The translations under genes were made by a program, and so were the position numbers. Shown one piece after another: positions 1 through 6,593 of a stretch of DNA of 46,349 bases. Source of the DNA: a virus; the IMG/VR virus record IMGVR_UViG_3300044835_000024, positions 1 through 46,349 of that record, one strand, 5' to 3'. Within the stretch, counting starts at the first letter, position 1. The number at the start of each line of letters is the position of its first letter. The notes under the pieces were generated by a model. It did not search any database. It was not told where the DNA came from and saw only the letters and a program-made list of their open reading frames with translations.

Positions 1-127
1 TGGGGGTTTTATGAGCACATCTACTGCCATCGATCGCCGCACCTTTTTGGGCGGCAGCGACATGGCCGCCATTCTTGGCCTATCTCCGTGGAAGACTCCT
101 TACCAACTTTGGTTGGAGAAAACATCT
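1..127. repeat. Terminal direct repeat, left copy
   Basis: These 127 bases are identical to the last 127 of the window. The exactness and the odd length fit the overlap left when an assembler using k=127 closes a circle. The repeat therefore most likely marks a circular or circularly permuted genome and need not be a physical terminal repeat. The early operon reads through the join: the last gene stops in an ATGA overlap with the exonuclease start. Confidence 0.95.
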
Positions 128-889
128 CCCGAGGCGCCAGAAGATCACGACTCAGGCGTCAAGAAGCGTGGCCGCCGCCTGGAGCCGGTCATCGTCGATT
201 GGATGCGCGAAGACTACGGCCTGAAGATCGTTGCCCACAACGCGCGCTATGTCGACCCGGAGCTGCCGTTCCTTTCCTGCGAAGTGGACTTTGAGCATGA
301 CGAGATGGAAAACGGCGTCGTCATCACCGAGAACGCTGAAGTGAAGACCGTCCATCCATCCCACGCCAAAGACTGGGGCGATGAGTGGAGTGACGAGATC
401 CCGCTCTACTACACCGCTCAGGCTGCTTTTGGGCAGATGATCACTGGGCGCGACTCGACACTCTTTGCTGTGCTGATCGGCGCAGATGATCTTAGGGCTT
501 ACCGCGTCAAGCGGGATGACGAGCTTATCTGGACACTGCGCAAGAAGGCTGTTGAGTTCTGGGAGTTAGTTGAGAGGCGCACGCCTCCACCAATCATCAA
601 TCTTCAGGATGCGCGGTTGGCGTGGTCGAAGTCTATGCCGGGATCGGTGACGGCTACCGATGAGATTGCTTCTCTGGTGGACGAGCTCCGATTCACCAAA
701 AAGATCATCTCGGGTCGTGAGGCTGAGGCCGAAATGCTGGAGCTCCGCATTGCTTCGTTCATGCAGGACAAAGAGCAGTTGCTCGATGCGCGCGGCGCTC
801 GGCTAGCTACTTGGAAGACACAGAAGCGTAAGGGCTACACCGTCGAGCCGACAGAGTTTCGAGTTATGCGCATGGGGAGGGAATTGTGA
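11..889 (+). CDS. YqaJ-family phage exonuclease
   Basis: This 292-aa protein looks like a YqaJ-type (lambda exonuclease superfamily) double-strand DNA exonuclease, which resects ends so that the partner annealase can load. The N-terminus has the family signature RRTFLGGSDMAAILGLSPW (residues 9-27), then RGRRLEP. The PD-(D/E)XK core is visible as the Asp of SCEVDF and the Glu-Lys pair of AEVKTV. The C-terminal third is helical and charged. The start follows a G-rich ribosome site (GGGGG) and overlaps the stop of the preceding gene across the circular join (ATGA). The RecT gene follows with a GTGA overlap, the classic two-component recombinase pair. Length is normal for the family. Confidence 0.93.
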   Translation: MSTSTAIDRRTFLGGSDMAAILGLSPWKTPYQLWLEKTSPEAPEDHDSGVKKRGRRLEPVIVDWMREDYGLKIVAHNARYVDPELPFLSCEVDFEHDEMENGVVITENAEVKTVHPSHAKDWGDEWSDEIPLYYTAQAAFGQMITGRDSTLFAVLIGADDLRAYRVKRDDELIWTLRKKAVEFWELVERRTPPPIINLQDARLAWSKSMPGSVTATDEIASLVDELRFTKKIISGREAEAEMLELRIASFMQDKEQLLDARGARLATWKTQKRKGYTVEPTEFRVMRMGREL

Positions 890-1821
890 GTGTAGCCGGA
901 CTAAAACAAGTCACCAGTGAGACTGGCCTAGCTAAGCGGGAGAGTTTTCCCACGATGCTGGAGAAGATGAAGCCGCAGATTGCTTTGGCGCTGCCGCGTC
1001 ACCTCAATGCGGATCGCATGTGCCGTATCGCGCTCACCGAGTTTCGCAAGAATCCAAAGCTGGCCGAGTGTGACCCGGTGAGTGTCGTGGCGTGCGTGAT
1101 TATGTCTTCGCAGCTTGGTTTGGAATTGGGCGTCGACGGTCAAGCCTATCTCGTTCCCTATTACGACAAGAAGAAACAGCAGTCCATCTGCACCTTCATT
1201 CCCGGATGGAAAGGGTATGTTGACCTTATCTCCCGTGCCGGTCGAGCTAGTGTGTGGACGCAGTGTGTGCGAGATGGTGACACGTTCAGCTTTCAATATG
1301 GGTCCGAGCCCCGCATCGTGCACCAGCCCGGCGCTGAAACAGACGATGATTCTCCCTTTACTCATGCCTATGCCTGTGGCCGCGTAAAGGGCGCTGAGCA
1401 GTCGGTCGTGGAGGTCTGGAGCCGAGCAAAGGTGCTCAAGCACCTGAAGCGTTACAACAAGGTCGGCGATGCTCACTATGCATTGCAGAACGAAAACAAC
1501 CTTGAAATGTATGGCCGGAAAGTCGCTCTCCTTCAGGTCATCAAGTACATGCCGAAGTCGGTTGAGCTTCAGGTCACCAAGGAACTTGAATACTCCGCTG
1601 AATCCGGGTCGCAGACAATTTCCATCGACGAAGCTGTTGCCGGCACCTTCACTCCGAACGGCTACGACGTGGAAGGCGAGACGGCGGAACAGCGTATCCA
1701 GAAGCTATTCGATCAGTTGGATATTCCCGGCGAGATGCGGGATGACGAGTTAGCCAAACACAAGGACAAGTTAGACGTTTTGGAAGCCAAATTGCGCGTT
1801 GAACTGGAGAAGGTTAAGTGA
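886..1821 (+). CDS. recT: RecT single-strand annealing protein
   Basis: This 311-aa RecT-family annealase should coat the single strands made by the upstream exonuclease and anneal them to homologous DNA. Hallmarks are the early block LPRHLNADRMCRIALTEFRK, then DPVSVVACVIMSSQLGLELG, YLVPYYDK and FIPGWKGYVDLISRAG, in the order expected for RecT. The acidic C-terminal tail (about residues 260-311) is also typical. Translation starts at GTG in a GTGA overlap with the exonuclease stop, with GGGGAGGG just upstream, so the two are probably translationally coupled. Family assignment is secure. A role in replication-linked recombination or cassette exchange is inferred from the family. Confidence 0.95.
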   Translation: MSVAGLKQVTSETGLAKRESFPTMLEKMKPQIALALPRHLNADRMCRIALTEFRKNPKLAECDPVSVVACVIMSSQLGLELGVDGQAYLVPYYDKKKQQSICTFIPGWKGYVDLISRAGRASVWTQCVRDGDTFSFQYGSEPRIVHQPGAETDDDSPFTHAYACGRVKGAEQSVVEVWSRAKVLKHLKRYNKVGDAHYALQNENNLEMYGRKVALLQVIKYMPKSVELQVTKELEYSAESGSQTISIDEAVAGTFTPNGYDVEGETAEQRIQKLFDQLDIPGEMRDDELAKHKDKLDVLEAKLRVELEKVK

Positions 1822-2180
1822 GTAATTCCCCCACAATCCGCGAGCAGATGATCAACAAGGGCTTGATTCAGGTCCAGAAATTCATCAGTTTTGAAGAATG
1901 GGTGGAGGGGGGATTTTCCAACGAAACCGGCCGCCTGGAAATATTATTCCGCGGCCTCGGCTTTGGCATTATTCAGCCGGACCGCTTTCGGGAAAGACGC
2001 TTGCTTGTCCTTCAGACAGCCATCGCAGCACCTACCGGTAAGGACTCCCAGACGCAGAGATATCTATCTCCGCAGACAGGTTCGCAGGTCGAGTTTGATA
2101 TGGAGCCGCAGGCGTTCCATAAGAGTCAGTTGCCGCAGGTGTCTGCTTGCCGGCTGCTGCTGCCGAAAGGGAAGAAATGA
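1818..2180 (+). CDS. Conserved-position early protein, function unknown
   Basis: I do not recognise this 120-aa protein. It starts at GTG in a GTGA overlap with recT, preceded by GGAGAAGG, so it belongs to the recombination operon. The first 35 residues (IREQMINKGLIQVQKFISFEEWVEGG) look helical. The rest is mixed, with several Gln-rich stretches and a basic tail (PKGKK). It has no Cys cluster, signal peptide or membrane segment. Codon choice in this frame matches its neighbours, and it ends in an ATGA overlap with the next gene, which supports reality. Position beside exo/recT suggests an accessory to recombination, but nothing in the sequence shows that. Confidence 0.7.
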   Translation: MSNSPTIREQMINKGLIQVQKFISFEEWVEGGFSNETGRLEILFRGLGFGIIQPDRFRERRLLVLQTAIAAPTGKDSQTQRYLSPQTGSQVEFDMEPQAFHKSQLPQVSACRLLLPKGKK

Positions 2181-2599
2181 AACTGCCCTGGGGGCGCAAT
2201 GCCCAACTTAGAGAACTGCTCCAGCAGATTCTTGCCAACCAACAATGCATGAGAACCGAACTTTTGGAGATTCAGACAATGGGAACAACCGCCGTAACCC
2301 AGCAGCAGTTCACCACCGATTTGGGCAAACTCCAGGGCGATGTCACCACCATGGTAGTCACCCTCAACGCTCTCGACGTCAACGTGAAGCAGCTCAAGGC
2401 AGATGTCGCGGCACTGAAGGCTGCGAATCCCGCCTTTGACTTCTCCGCGCTCGATGCGACGGTCAGCCAGATGGACAACACGATCACCACCGCCAATGCG
2501 AACGTCCAGGCCGAGGTCCCCAACCCGGATGCGCCGCCGGTCACTGCGCCGCCGACGGACCCAGCCACTGGCAGCACCGAGCCGCCCGCGGCCTCCTAG
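2177..2599 (+). CDS. Coiled-coil early protein
   Basis: This 140-aa protein starts at ATG overlapping the upstream stop, with AAAGGGAAG as ribosome site. Residues 10-90 have heptad-like spacing of Leu, Val and Met (for example TTDLGKLQGDVTTMVVTLNALD and VKQLKADVAAL), predicting a long coiled coil. The C-terminus is a Pro/Ala/Thr-rich tail (APPTDPATGSTEPPAAS). An internal Met at residue 35 (MGTTAVTQQQF) could be a second start. Coiled-coil proteins with such tails occur beside RecT genes in other phages, but I cannot assign a function. It is the last gene before a probable terminator. Confidence 0.65.
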   Translation: MKLPWGRNAQLRELLQQILANQQCMRTELLEIQTMGTTAVTQQQFTTDLGKLQGDVTTMVVTLNALDVNVKQLKADVAALKAANPAFDFSALDATVSQMDNTITTANANVQAEVPNPDAPPVTAPPTDPATGSTEPPAAS

Positions 2600-2618
2600 C
2601 GACGTTTGCCTTTCCTTT

Positions 2619-2661
2619 AGCGGGGGCGCTGCCACCAAAGCCGGCTCCTCCGCTCTTTTTT
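2619..2661 (+). terminator. Probable Rho-independent terminator between recombination and replication genes
   Basis: AGCGGGGG pairs with TCCTCCGCT downstream (eight pairs including one G-U), closing a 19-20 base loop, and C plus six T follow. It lies in the only sizeable gap of the left early region and faces the direction of transcription. It would limit read-through into the replication genes unless they have their own promoter or there is antitermination. A second short inverted repeat, GGCCC-TT-GGGCC, follows at about 2671-2682. Confidence 0.6.
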
Positions 2662-2704
2662 CTCTTCCCGGCCCTTGGGCCCGTACTTACCCCTTGGAAG
2701 TTAG

Positions 2705-3508
2705 ATGCCTGCTAAGTGGCAAAAGTGGATGCCGTTGGATCTCGATCAACTTTGGAGCTCTCCATCAGTGCAAAGAATGTCCAATTCGGCGTTTAAGGGC
2801 TACATCGCTCTCCTGTCCGCTCAATGGCAGTCAGACGACGGAACTCTGCCCAACGACATGCACGAGCTTGCCGAAAAAAGCCGGCTGAGTGATGCAGATT
2901 GGGAAGACAGTTCCGCATCCATTTTGCGCAAGTTCACAAGCATTGAAGGTAATCGGCTACGGAACGAGGTGTGTTTCCAGAAATGGCTCGACGCCAAGAC
3001 CATCTTTGAGGCGCGCCAGGCTTCAGCAAAGAAGACGAACACGGTCACCGCACGGTCACCGCACGGTCACCGCACGGTGCGCAAGCGGTCACCGGGGCGC
3101 TCAGCCGACACACGTACAGATACAGAGACATATACAGAAACAAAAGAACGAAAGCCTTCCGGCAAGCCGGGGACTGAATCTCGTCACAAGGCGTTCCACG
3201 ATCAGATTGATCGCTACTGGAAGCACAAGACGGGCGAAGAGAAAGCACCATGGGACGGTTCGGAGGGGAAAGCCCTCAGCGCGCTATTAGCCGCCAAGCC
3301 GGATCTCACGATCGAGGACTTCCGCCGTTGCTTGAAGCATCGCGGGGACTCTCCAGACGAGGTGCAGACGGAACGCCCACGCCAATGGCTACCAAACGTC
3401 CTGCGATTCACTGGCGGCCCACTGGACCGCTACGGCAAGCCGCTTGAGACGAAACAACCAACCCTGCAACTCCGCGGCGTGACGCTTGAGGAGGCGATGC
3501 AGCGATGA
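2705..3508 (+). CDS. Replication initiator, DUF1376/YdaU and lambda-O type
   Basis: This 267-aa protein is a likely origin-binding protein. The N-terminal ~100 residues (KWMPLDLDQLWSSPSVQRMS, then AFKGYIALLSAQWQSDDGTLPND and ELAEKSRLSDADWE) read as the winged-helix domain seen in DUF1376/YdaU phage replication proteins. The middle (about 112-150) is basic, low-complexity and encoded by tandem 11-bp repeats. The C-terminal part (about 160-230, DQIDRYWKHKTGEEKAPWDGSEGKALSALLAAKP) is a second helical domain. The gene overlaps dnaB by the ATGA rule, as lambda O precedes P and other initiators precede helicases. ATG is preceded by TTGGAAG. Repeats inside the initiator gene echo the lambda ori arrangement. 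Family call is good; origin binding is inferred. Confidence 0.8.
   Translation: MPAKWQKWMPLDLDQLWSSPSVQRMSNSAFKGYIALLSAQWQSDDGTLPNDMHELAEKSRLSDADWEDSSASILRKFTSIEGNRLRNEVCFQKWLDAKTIFEARQASAKKTNTVTARSPHGHRTVRKRSPGRSADTRTDTETYTETKERKPSGKPGTESRHKAFHDQIDRYWKHKTGEEKAPWDGSEGKALSALLAAKPDLTIEDFRRCLKHRGDSPDEVQTERPRQWLPNVLRFTGGPLDRYGKPLETKQPTLQLRGVTLEEAMQR
3040..3160. repeat. Iteron array plus A-rich tract, candidate origin of replication
   Basis: CACGGTCACCG occurs three times head to tail (3040-3050, 3051-3061, 3062-3072). A degenerate copy CACGGTGCGCA follows (3073-3083), then the related GCGGTCACCG (3085-3094). Each good copy holds the quasi-palindrome GGTNACC. About 15 bp later comes an A-rich stretch with few G+C pairs (about 3109-3155, repeated ACAGA/ATACAG words). 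Iterons of about one helical turn, inside the initiator gene and followed by an A-rich segment, match the lambdoid origin layout. Confidence 0.65.
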
Positions 3509-4812
3509 ACCAGCCAATCGCCGCACTCGAAGCCGAGCGCCTGCTCGTCGGCAGCATGCTCCAGAACGGGAATTTCCTGTTCGACGTGCGCGCCGCCCTC
3601 CTGCCCCGCGATTTCTTCGACGGTCAGATGCGCCGGGTGTACTCCCTGCTCTGCGAAATGGCCGACGAAGGCCGCTCGGTAGACCAGTCGGCATTCTTCC
3701 AGTTCATCCGCGATCACAAGCTGGAAGACGAGATGCTCGTGTCGGTGGCGATGGATTGCGCCGACAAAGCACTGCGCCGGCCCAATGTCACTGAGTACAT
3801 CGGCGAAGTGCGGGAAGCCTCCCAGAAGCGTTCTATCGCCACGCTGGGTTATGAGCTTACCGAGCGGGCTTACTCGCGGCAGGAATCGGCTCTGGAACTC
3901 ATCGCGGAGGCAGATAGACGGCTACTGGACATCGCCGCGGAGAGTGTCGCCGAGGAAGCCTCGCTCGAGCAGCAGAGTTACGACGCCATGGCGCGGGTCG
4001 ATGCCAAGCGCCGCGGCGAAGTAGCAGCTTCTTATCGCACCGGCATCCCTTTGCTGGACGTCTTTGCCGGCGGTTTGGGAATTGGGGAACTGACGATCGT
4101 TGGTGGCCGTCCGTCGATGGGTAAATCCTGCTGCGTCTCCCAGGCCATCGTCACAAACTGCCCAGCCGGTCATGCCTTCCATGTGATTTCGATCGAGATG
4201 AGCGCGGATGAACTGCTAGCTCGTATCTGGGCTGCGGTTTCCGGCGTCCCTGCAGGCCGTATCAGCGACCCGACGTACATGAACGAAGAAGACAGCGAGA
4301 AAGTCCGCAGAGCGTCTCTGGTGGTCAGCAGATGGCCCCTGGTGATCGATGACCAAGCGGTTATTACAACTGACCAGATCATGGCGCGCGCCAAGGTCAT
4401 CAAGCGCCGGATCGATACAAAAGTCCTGGCTGTGGATTATCTCCAGCGTGTGACTTTCCCTGGATCCAAGCAGGAGAGATACATGCACGTCGGCGACGCG
4501 GCGAAGAAGCTGGCAGAGTTTGCCAAGTCGGAAAAGGTTGCTGCGATGCTACTGAGTTCACTGACGGAGAAGACGGGCAACGCGGCGAATATTCCACCGT
4601 CGCTTACTGACCTACGCGAGTCCGGAGATGTTCAATACCACGCTCACAAGGCGTATCTCATCCACCGCGAGCGCGAAGAGTCAGGCATCGTCCCACATAC
4701 GAAGTTCCTGGTGGTGAAGAACCGCCATGGGCGTACCGGGGTGGTCGATGCGGTGTTCAACACAAAGTCGTTGATGTTTGAAGACGTGCAAGGAGCCAGT
4801 CATGTCATGTGA
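3505..4812 (+). CDS. dnaB: Replicative DNA helicase, DnaB family
   Basis: This 435-aa hexameric helicase unwinds the replication fork and is usually loaded by the initiator encoded just upstream. The N-terminal DnaB domain is clear (AALEAERLLVGSMLQNGNFL, residues 6-25). The RecA-like motor has Walker A GRPSMGKS at 201-208, the ISIEMSADELLARIW block after it, Walker B as VLAVDYLQRV near 305, and the later DLRESGDVQYHAHKAYLIHRE segment with the sensor region. Length is normal for phage DnaB. ATG overlaps the initiator stop. The next gene starts inside the last codons. No primase domain is present, so priming probably relies on the host primase. Confidence 0.95.
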   Translation: MNQPIAALEAERLLVGSMLQNGNFLFDVRAALLPRDFFDGQMRRVYSLLCEMADEGRSVDQSAFFQFIRDHKLEDEMLVSVAMDCADKALRRPNVTEYIGEVREASQKRSIATLGYELTERAYSRQESALELIAEADRRLLDIAAESVAEEASLEQQSYDAMARVDAKRRGEVAASYRTGIPLLDVFAGGLGIGELTIVGGRPSMGKSCCVSQAIVTNCPAGHAFHVISIEMSADELLARIWAAVSGVPAGRISDPTYMNEEDSEKVRRASLVVSRWPLVIDDQAVITTDQIMARAKVIKRRIDTKVLAVDYLQRVTFPGSKQERYMHVGDAAKKLAEFAKSEKVAAMLLSSLTEKTGNAANIPPSLTDLRESGDVQYHAHKAYLIHREREESGIVPHTKFLVVKNRHGRTGVVDAVFNTKSLMFEDVQGASHVM

Positions 4813-5035
4813 AGTAGCAGAACCGATTGCAATCACCACTCTTAAGAAGGTGTGTGACTTTCCTTCAGCGCAATTGCTCGCCTACCGCCGGCGCCTCTCC
4901 GCCCAGGCTGACCGGGAAGACCAGCCAGACAGGGTGCGAGACATCATGCACGCCGTGCTAAAGATCGACCAGCTACGGACGCTGCACGAGGACATCGACG
5001 GCTGCAACTGCTGGTATATGGCCGCTGCGAGATGA
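4802..5035 (+). CDS. Small early protein, unknown
   Basis: A 77-aa protein whose ATG lies inside the end of dnaB, 11 bp before its stop, with AAGGAG seven bases upstream. An earlier in-frame ATG lies deeper in dnaB but has no ribosome site. The sequence is mostly helical and charged (FPSAQLLAYRRRLSAQADREDQPDRVRDIMHAVLKIDQLRTLHEDIDG), with CNCW near the C-terminus. It ends in an ATGA overlap with the next gene. I recognise no family. Coupling to dnaB suggests a replication-associated accessory role, which is inference from position only. Confidence 0.7.
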   Translation: MSCEVAEPIAITTLKKVCDFPSAQLLAYRRRLSAQADREDQPDRVRDIMHAVLKIDQLRTLHEDIDGCNCWYMAAAR

Positions 5036-5244
5036 ACCGACCCGGAGATCCATTGTGCCGTTACATCAAGTCTGAGAAGCGGTACGAGTCATGGGCTGAG
5101 TTACTCGACGCGCTCAAGCGAGAGGCGAGCATCAGCGGCATGCGCGTAGTTCAGGAGACAACCATGGTCCAAATACCGAGTAATACCAAGATAGAGCGGA
5201 TGATGTCGCTGGCTTGCCCGAAGAGGAAGAGGTACACGGCTTGA
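5032..5244 (+). CDS. Small early protein, unknown
   Basis: A 70-aa protein starting in an ATGA overlap with the gene before it. The first half (RYIKSEKRYESWAELLDALKREASISGMRVVQE) looks like a compact helix-strand unit. The C-terminus is basic (CPKRKRYTA). There is no membrane segment or recognisable motif. Its stop overlaps a TTG start, continuing the tight packing of the operon. The function is unknown, and confidence rests on frame continuity and the overlaps at both ends. Confidence 0.6.
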   Translation: MNRPGDPLCRYIKSEKRYESWAELLDALKREASISGMRVVQETTMVQIPSNTKIERMMSLACPKRKRYTA

Positions 5245-5387
5245 AAGTTCCACGTGGAACGGCGTCCGCGAAGGTAACTAAGCCGGAGCCTGATAAGTGC
5301 GGTCGCTGCGATAAGCCTAAGCATGTAGGTGGGTGCCGTGGAGTAACTAAAGCGCGCCATAGCCGGTCGTGGAAGGAATCACGGTGA
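5241..5387 (+). CDS. Zinc-knuckle mini-protein (TTG start)
   Basis: A 48-aa frame opens at TTG, overlapping the previous stop (TTGA), with the purine-rich GAAGAGGAAGAGG upstream. It closes in a GTGA overlap with the nuclease gene. The core CGRCDKPKHVGGC gives three Cys and a His in knuckle spacing, followed by a basic tail. The frame fills what would otherwise be the only gap between two early genes. Its first codons contain the 14-bp palindrome GTTCCACGTGGAAC. The start codon is non-standard, so expression needs testing, but the double overlap argues that the gene is real. Confidence 0.55.
   Translation: MKVPRGTASAKVTKPEPDKCGRCDKPKHVGGCRGVTKARHSRSWKESR
5247..5260. promoter_or_regulatory. 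parS-like 14-bp palindrome
   Basis: GTTCCACGTGGAAC is a perfect palindrome. From memory, it equals the core of the ParB-binding parS site in Pseudomonas and differs symmetrically at two positions from the general bacterial parS core GTTTCACGTGAAAC. No ParA or ParB gene is visible in the phage. It sits at the start of a small ORF, so a coding coincidence or a local operator remains possible. Confidence 0.45.
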
Positions 5388-5728
5388 GCTGGAACGTTAG
5401 ACCACGCGGCCGCATGAAGGCTGGAGAACGCAACAAGACCGAAGCCGCCTATGAGCAGGAGTTAGAGCTATTACTGAGGGCTGGAAAGATTCTCTGGTAT
5501 CGCTTTGAAGGGATTAAGTTGCGGCTGGCGGATAAGACGTTCCTAACCCCGGACTTTGCGGTAATGCGTGCCGATGGGCTTATTGAACTACACGAGGTAA
5601 AAGGCTTCTGGGAAGACGATGCGAGGGTAAAGGTCAAGGTGGCTGCGGACTCTTATCCATTCCCTATTATCGCGGTAACCGCTAGGCGCAAGAAGGACGG
5701 CGGCGGATGGAGTTACGAGACGTTTTAG
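5384..5728 (+). CDS. PD-(D/E)XK nuclease, DUF1064-like
   Basis: This is a 114-aa small nuclease-fold protein. The diagnostic segment TPDFAVMRADGLIELHEVKG carries the Asp, then Glu-x-Lys of the PD-(D/E)XK core, preceded by a conserved helix (NKTEAAYEQELELLLRAGK). Proteins of this size in replication cassettes include DUF1064/VRR-NUC-like endonucleases that may act on branched or replication intermediates. The GTG start is chosen because it overlaps the upstream stop (GTGA) and has GGAAGGA about six bases before it. A GTG five codons earlier lacks this. The fold call is good; the substrate is not shown by the sequence. Confidence 0.8.
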   Translation: MSWNVRPRGRMKAGERNKTEAAYEQELELLLRAGKILWYRFEGIKLRLADKTFLTPDFAVMRADGLIELHEVKGFWEDDARVKVKVAADSYPFPIIAVTARRKKDGGGWSYETF

Positions 5729-5735
5729 GTGGAAT

Positions 5736-5843
5736 ATGATACTGCGAATAGTTATAATAGAGCACGGTCGCAGTAAGCCCGCCAAGGCTATCTGCGCAAA
5801 GCTCATCCTTTTGCTCAAGGAGATCACCCGTGCCCACTGCTAG
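5736..5843 (+). CDS. Possible 35-aa peptide
   Basis: A short frame starts at ATG with AGGTGGA just upstream and runs into the HNH gene, overlapping its start by 14 bp. It encodes MILRIVIIEHGRSKPAKAIC followed by KLILLLKEIT and ends in AHC. It is hydrophobic with basic residues. It occupies the gap between the nuclease and the HNH gene, and overlap with the next ribosome site could couple the two. No homology is claimed. The gap also holds a TATAAT hexamer at 5753-5758 without a clear -35. Confidence 0.35.
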   Translation: MILRIVIIEHGRSKPAKAICAKLILLLKEITRAHC

Positions 5844-6315
5844 TTATAGCATCCCACTCTCGCAAGGATTGGTCTCTTTGATCGACGAAGAGGACCGCGA
5901 TAGGGTCGCGCAGTTCAAGTGGTGCGCTTCCCGTTCCGGCCATAGCAATCTAGTCTATGCAATTCGCAAGGAATCGGGCAGGAAGCTAATCCTGCACAGG
6001 ATCATCACTGGGGCGCTTCCAGGTCAAGTTGTCGATCACATAAACGGCGACACTCTAGACAACCGCAAAGCGAATCTGCGCCTCGTTTCGCAAGGGGAGA
6101 ACCTTGCTAATACTGGTCCCACTAAAAAGAACCGGAGTGGGGTCAGAGGCGTCCACATGAATAGGTGGGGTGATTGGGTAGTCCAAATCAGAAGGTGCGG
6201 CTTATCCCGATATGTAGGCACGTTTGAATCACTCACTGATGCTGAGTCTGCATTTGAGAAAGCCTATTTCGAGACTCACGGATTATCACCTAGACCTAAG
6301 GAGAGAGCGCAGTGA
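5830..6315 (+). CDS. HNH endonuclease with AP2 DNA-binding domain
   Basis: This 161-aa protein has the layout of phage free-standing HNH-AP2 homing-type endonucleases. The HNH part includes LILHRIITGALPGQVVDHINGDTLDNRKANLRLV (about residues 55-90), giving the His, the Asp-His pair and the Asn of the beta-beta-alpha-metal motif. The AP2-like part is RSGVRGVHMNRWGDWVVQIR followed by RYVGTFESLTDAESAFEKA (about 102-148). It starts at GTG after a strong AAGGAG. Such genes are mobile and often interrupt tight operons; the ~100-bp gap upstream, unusual here, agrees with insertion. It overlaps the next gene by four bases. Confidence 0.9.
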   Translation: MPTASYSIPLSQGLVSLIDEEDRDRVAQFKWCASRSGHSNLVYAIRKESGRKLILHRIITGALPGQVVDHINGDTLDNRKANLRLVSQGENLANTGPTKKNRSGVRGVHMNRWGDWVVQIRRCGLSRYVGTFESLTDAESAFEKAYFETHGLSPRPKERAQ

Positions 6316-6569
6316 AGATCTGGAAATTCCCGCTAGTGATCATCGACCACCAGACCGTAGAAATGCCCTTCTTCTCCACTCCGCTGGCCGTTCAAATGCA
6401 GCACGGAGAGTTGATGTTGTGGGCCTTGGTAGAGCCTACGAGTCCTTTGCGGCCGAAAAAATTCGCGGTACATGGAACTGGACACAGCGTTCCTGCCGGC
6501 GAGAAATACATTGGCACGGCACAGATGGCTGGCGGAGAGCTCGTGTGGCACGTATTCGAAGTGCAGTAG
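6312..6569 (+). CDS. Small conserved phage protein, DUF7352-like
   Basis: An 85-aa protein beginning KIWKFPLVIIDHQTVEMP, then LAVQMQHGELMLWALVEP, HGTGHSVPAGEKYIGTAQM and GGELVWHVFE. This block order matches a small phage family I know as DUF7352. It is predicted to be a compact beta protein of unknown function, common in early regions of Gram-negative phages. It starts in an ATGA overlap with the HNH gene. There are no membrane segments or cysteines. Identification is by remembered motif pattern, so a profile search should confirm the exact family. Confidence 0.7.
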   Translation: MKIWKFPLVIIDHQTVEMPFFSTPLAVQMQHGELMLWALVEPTSPLRPKKFAVHGTGHSVPAGEKYIGTAQMAGGELVWHVFEVQ

Positions 6570-6593
6570 TTGGTATCCCGAGGGAGGGCGTAG

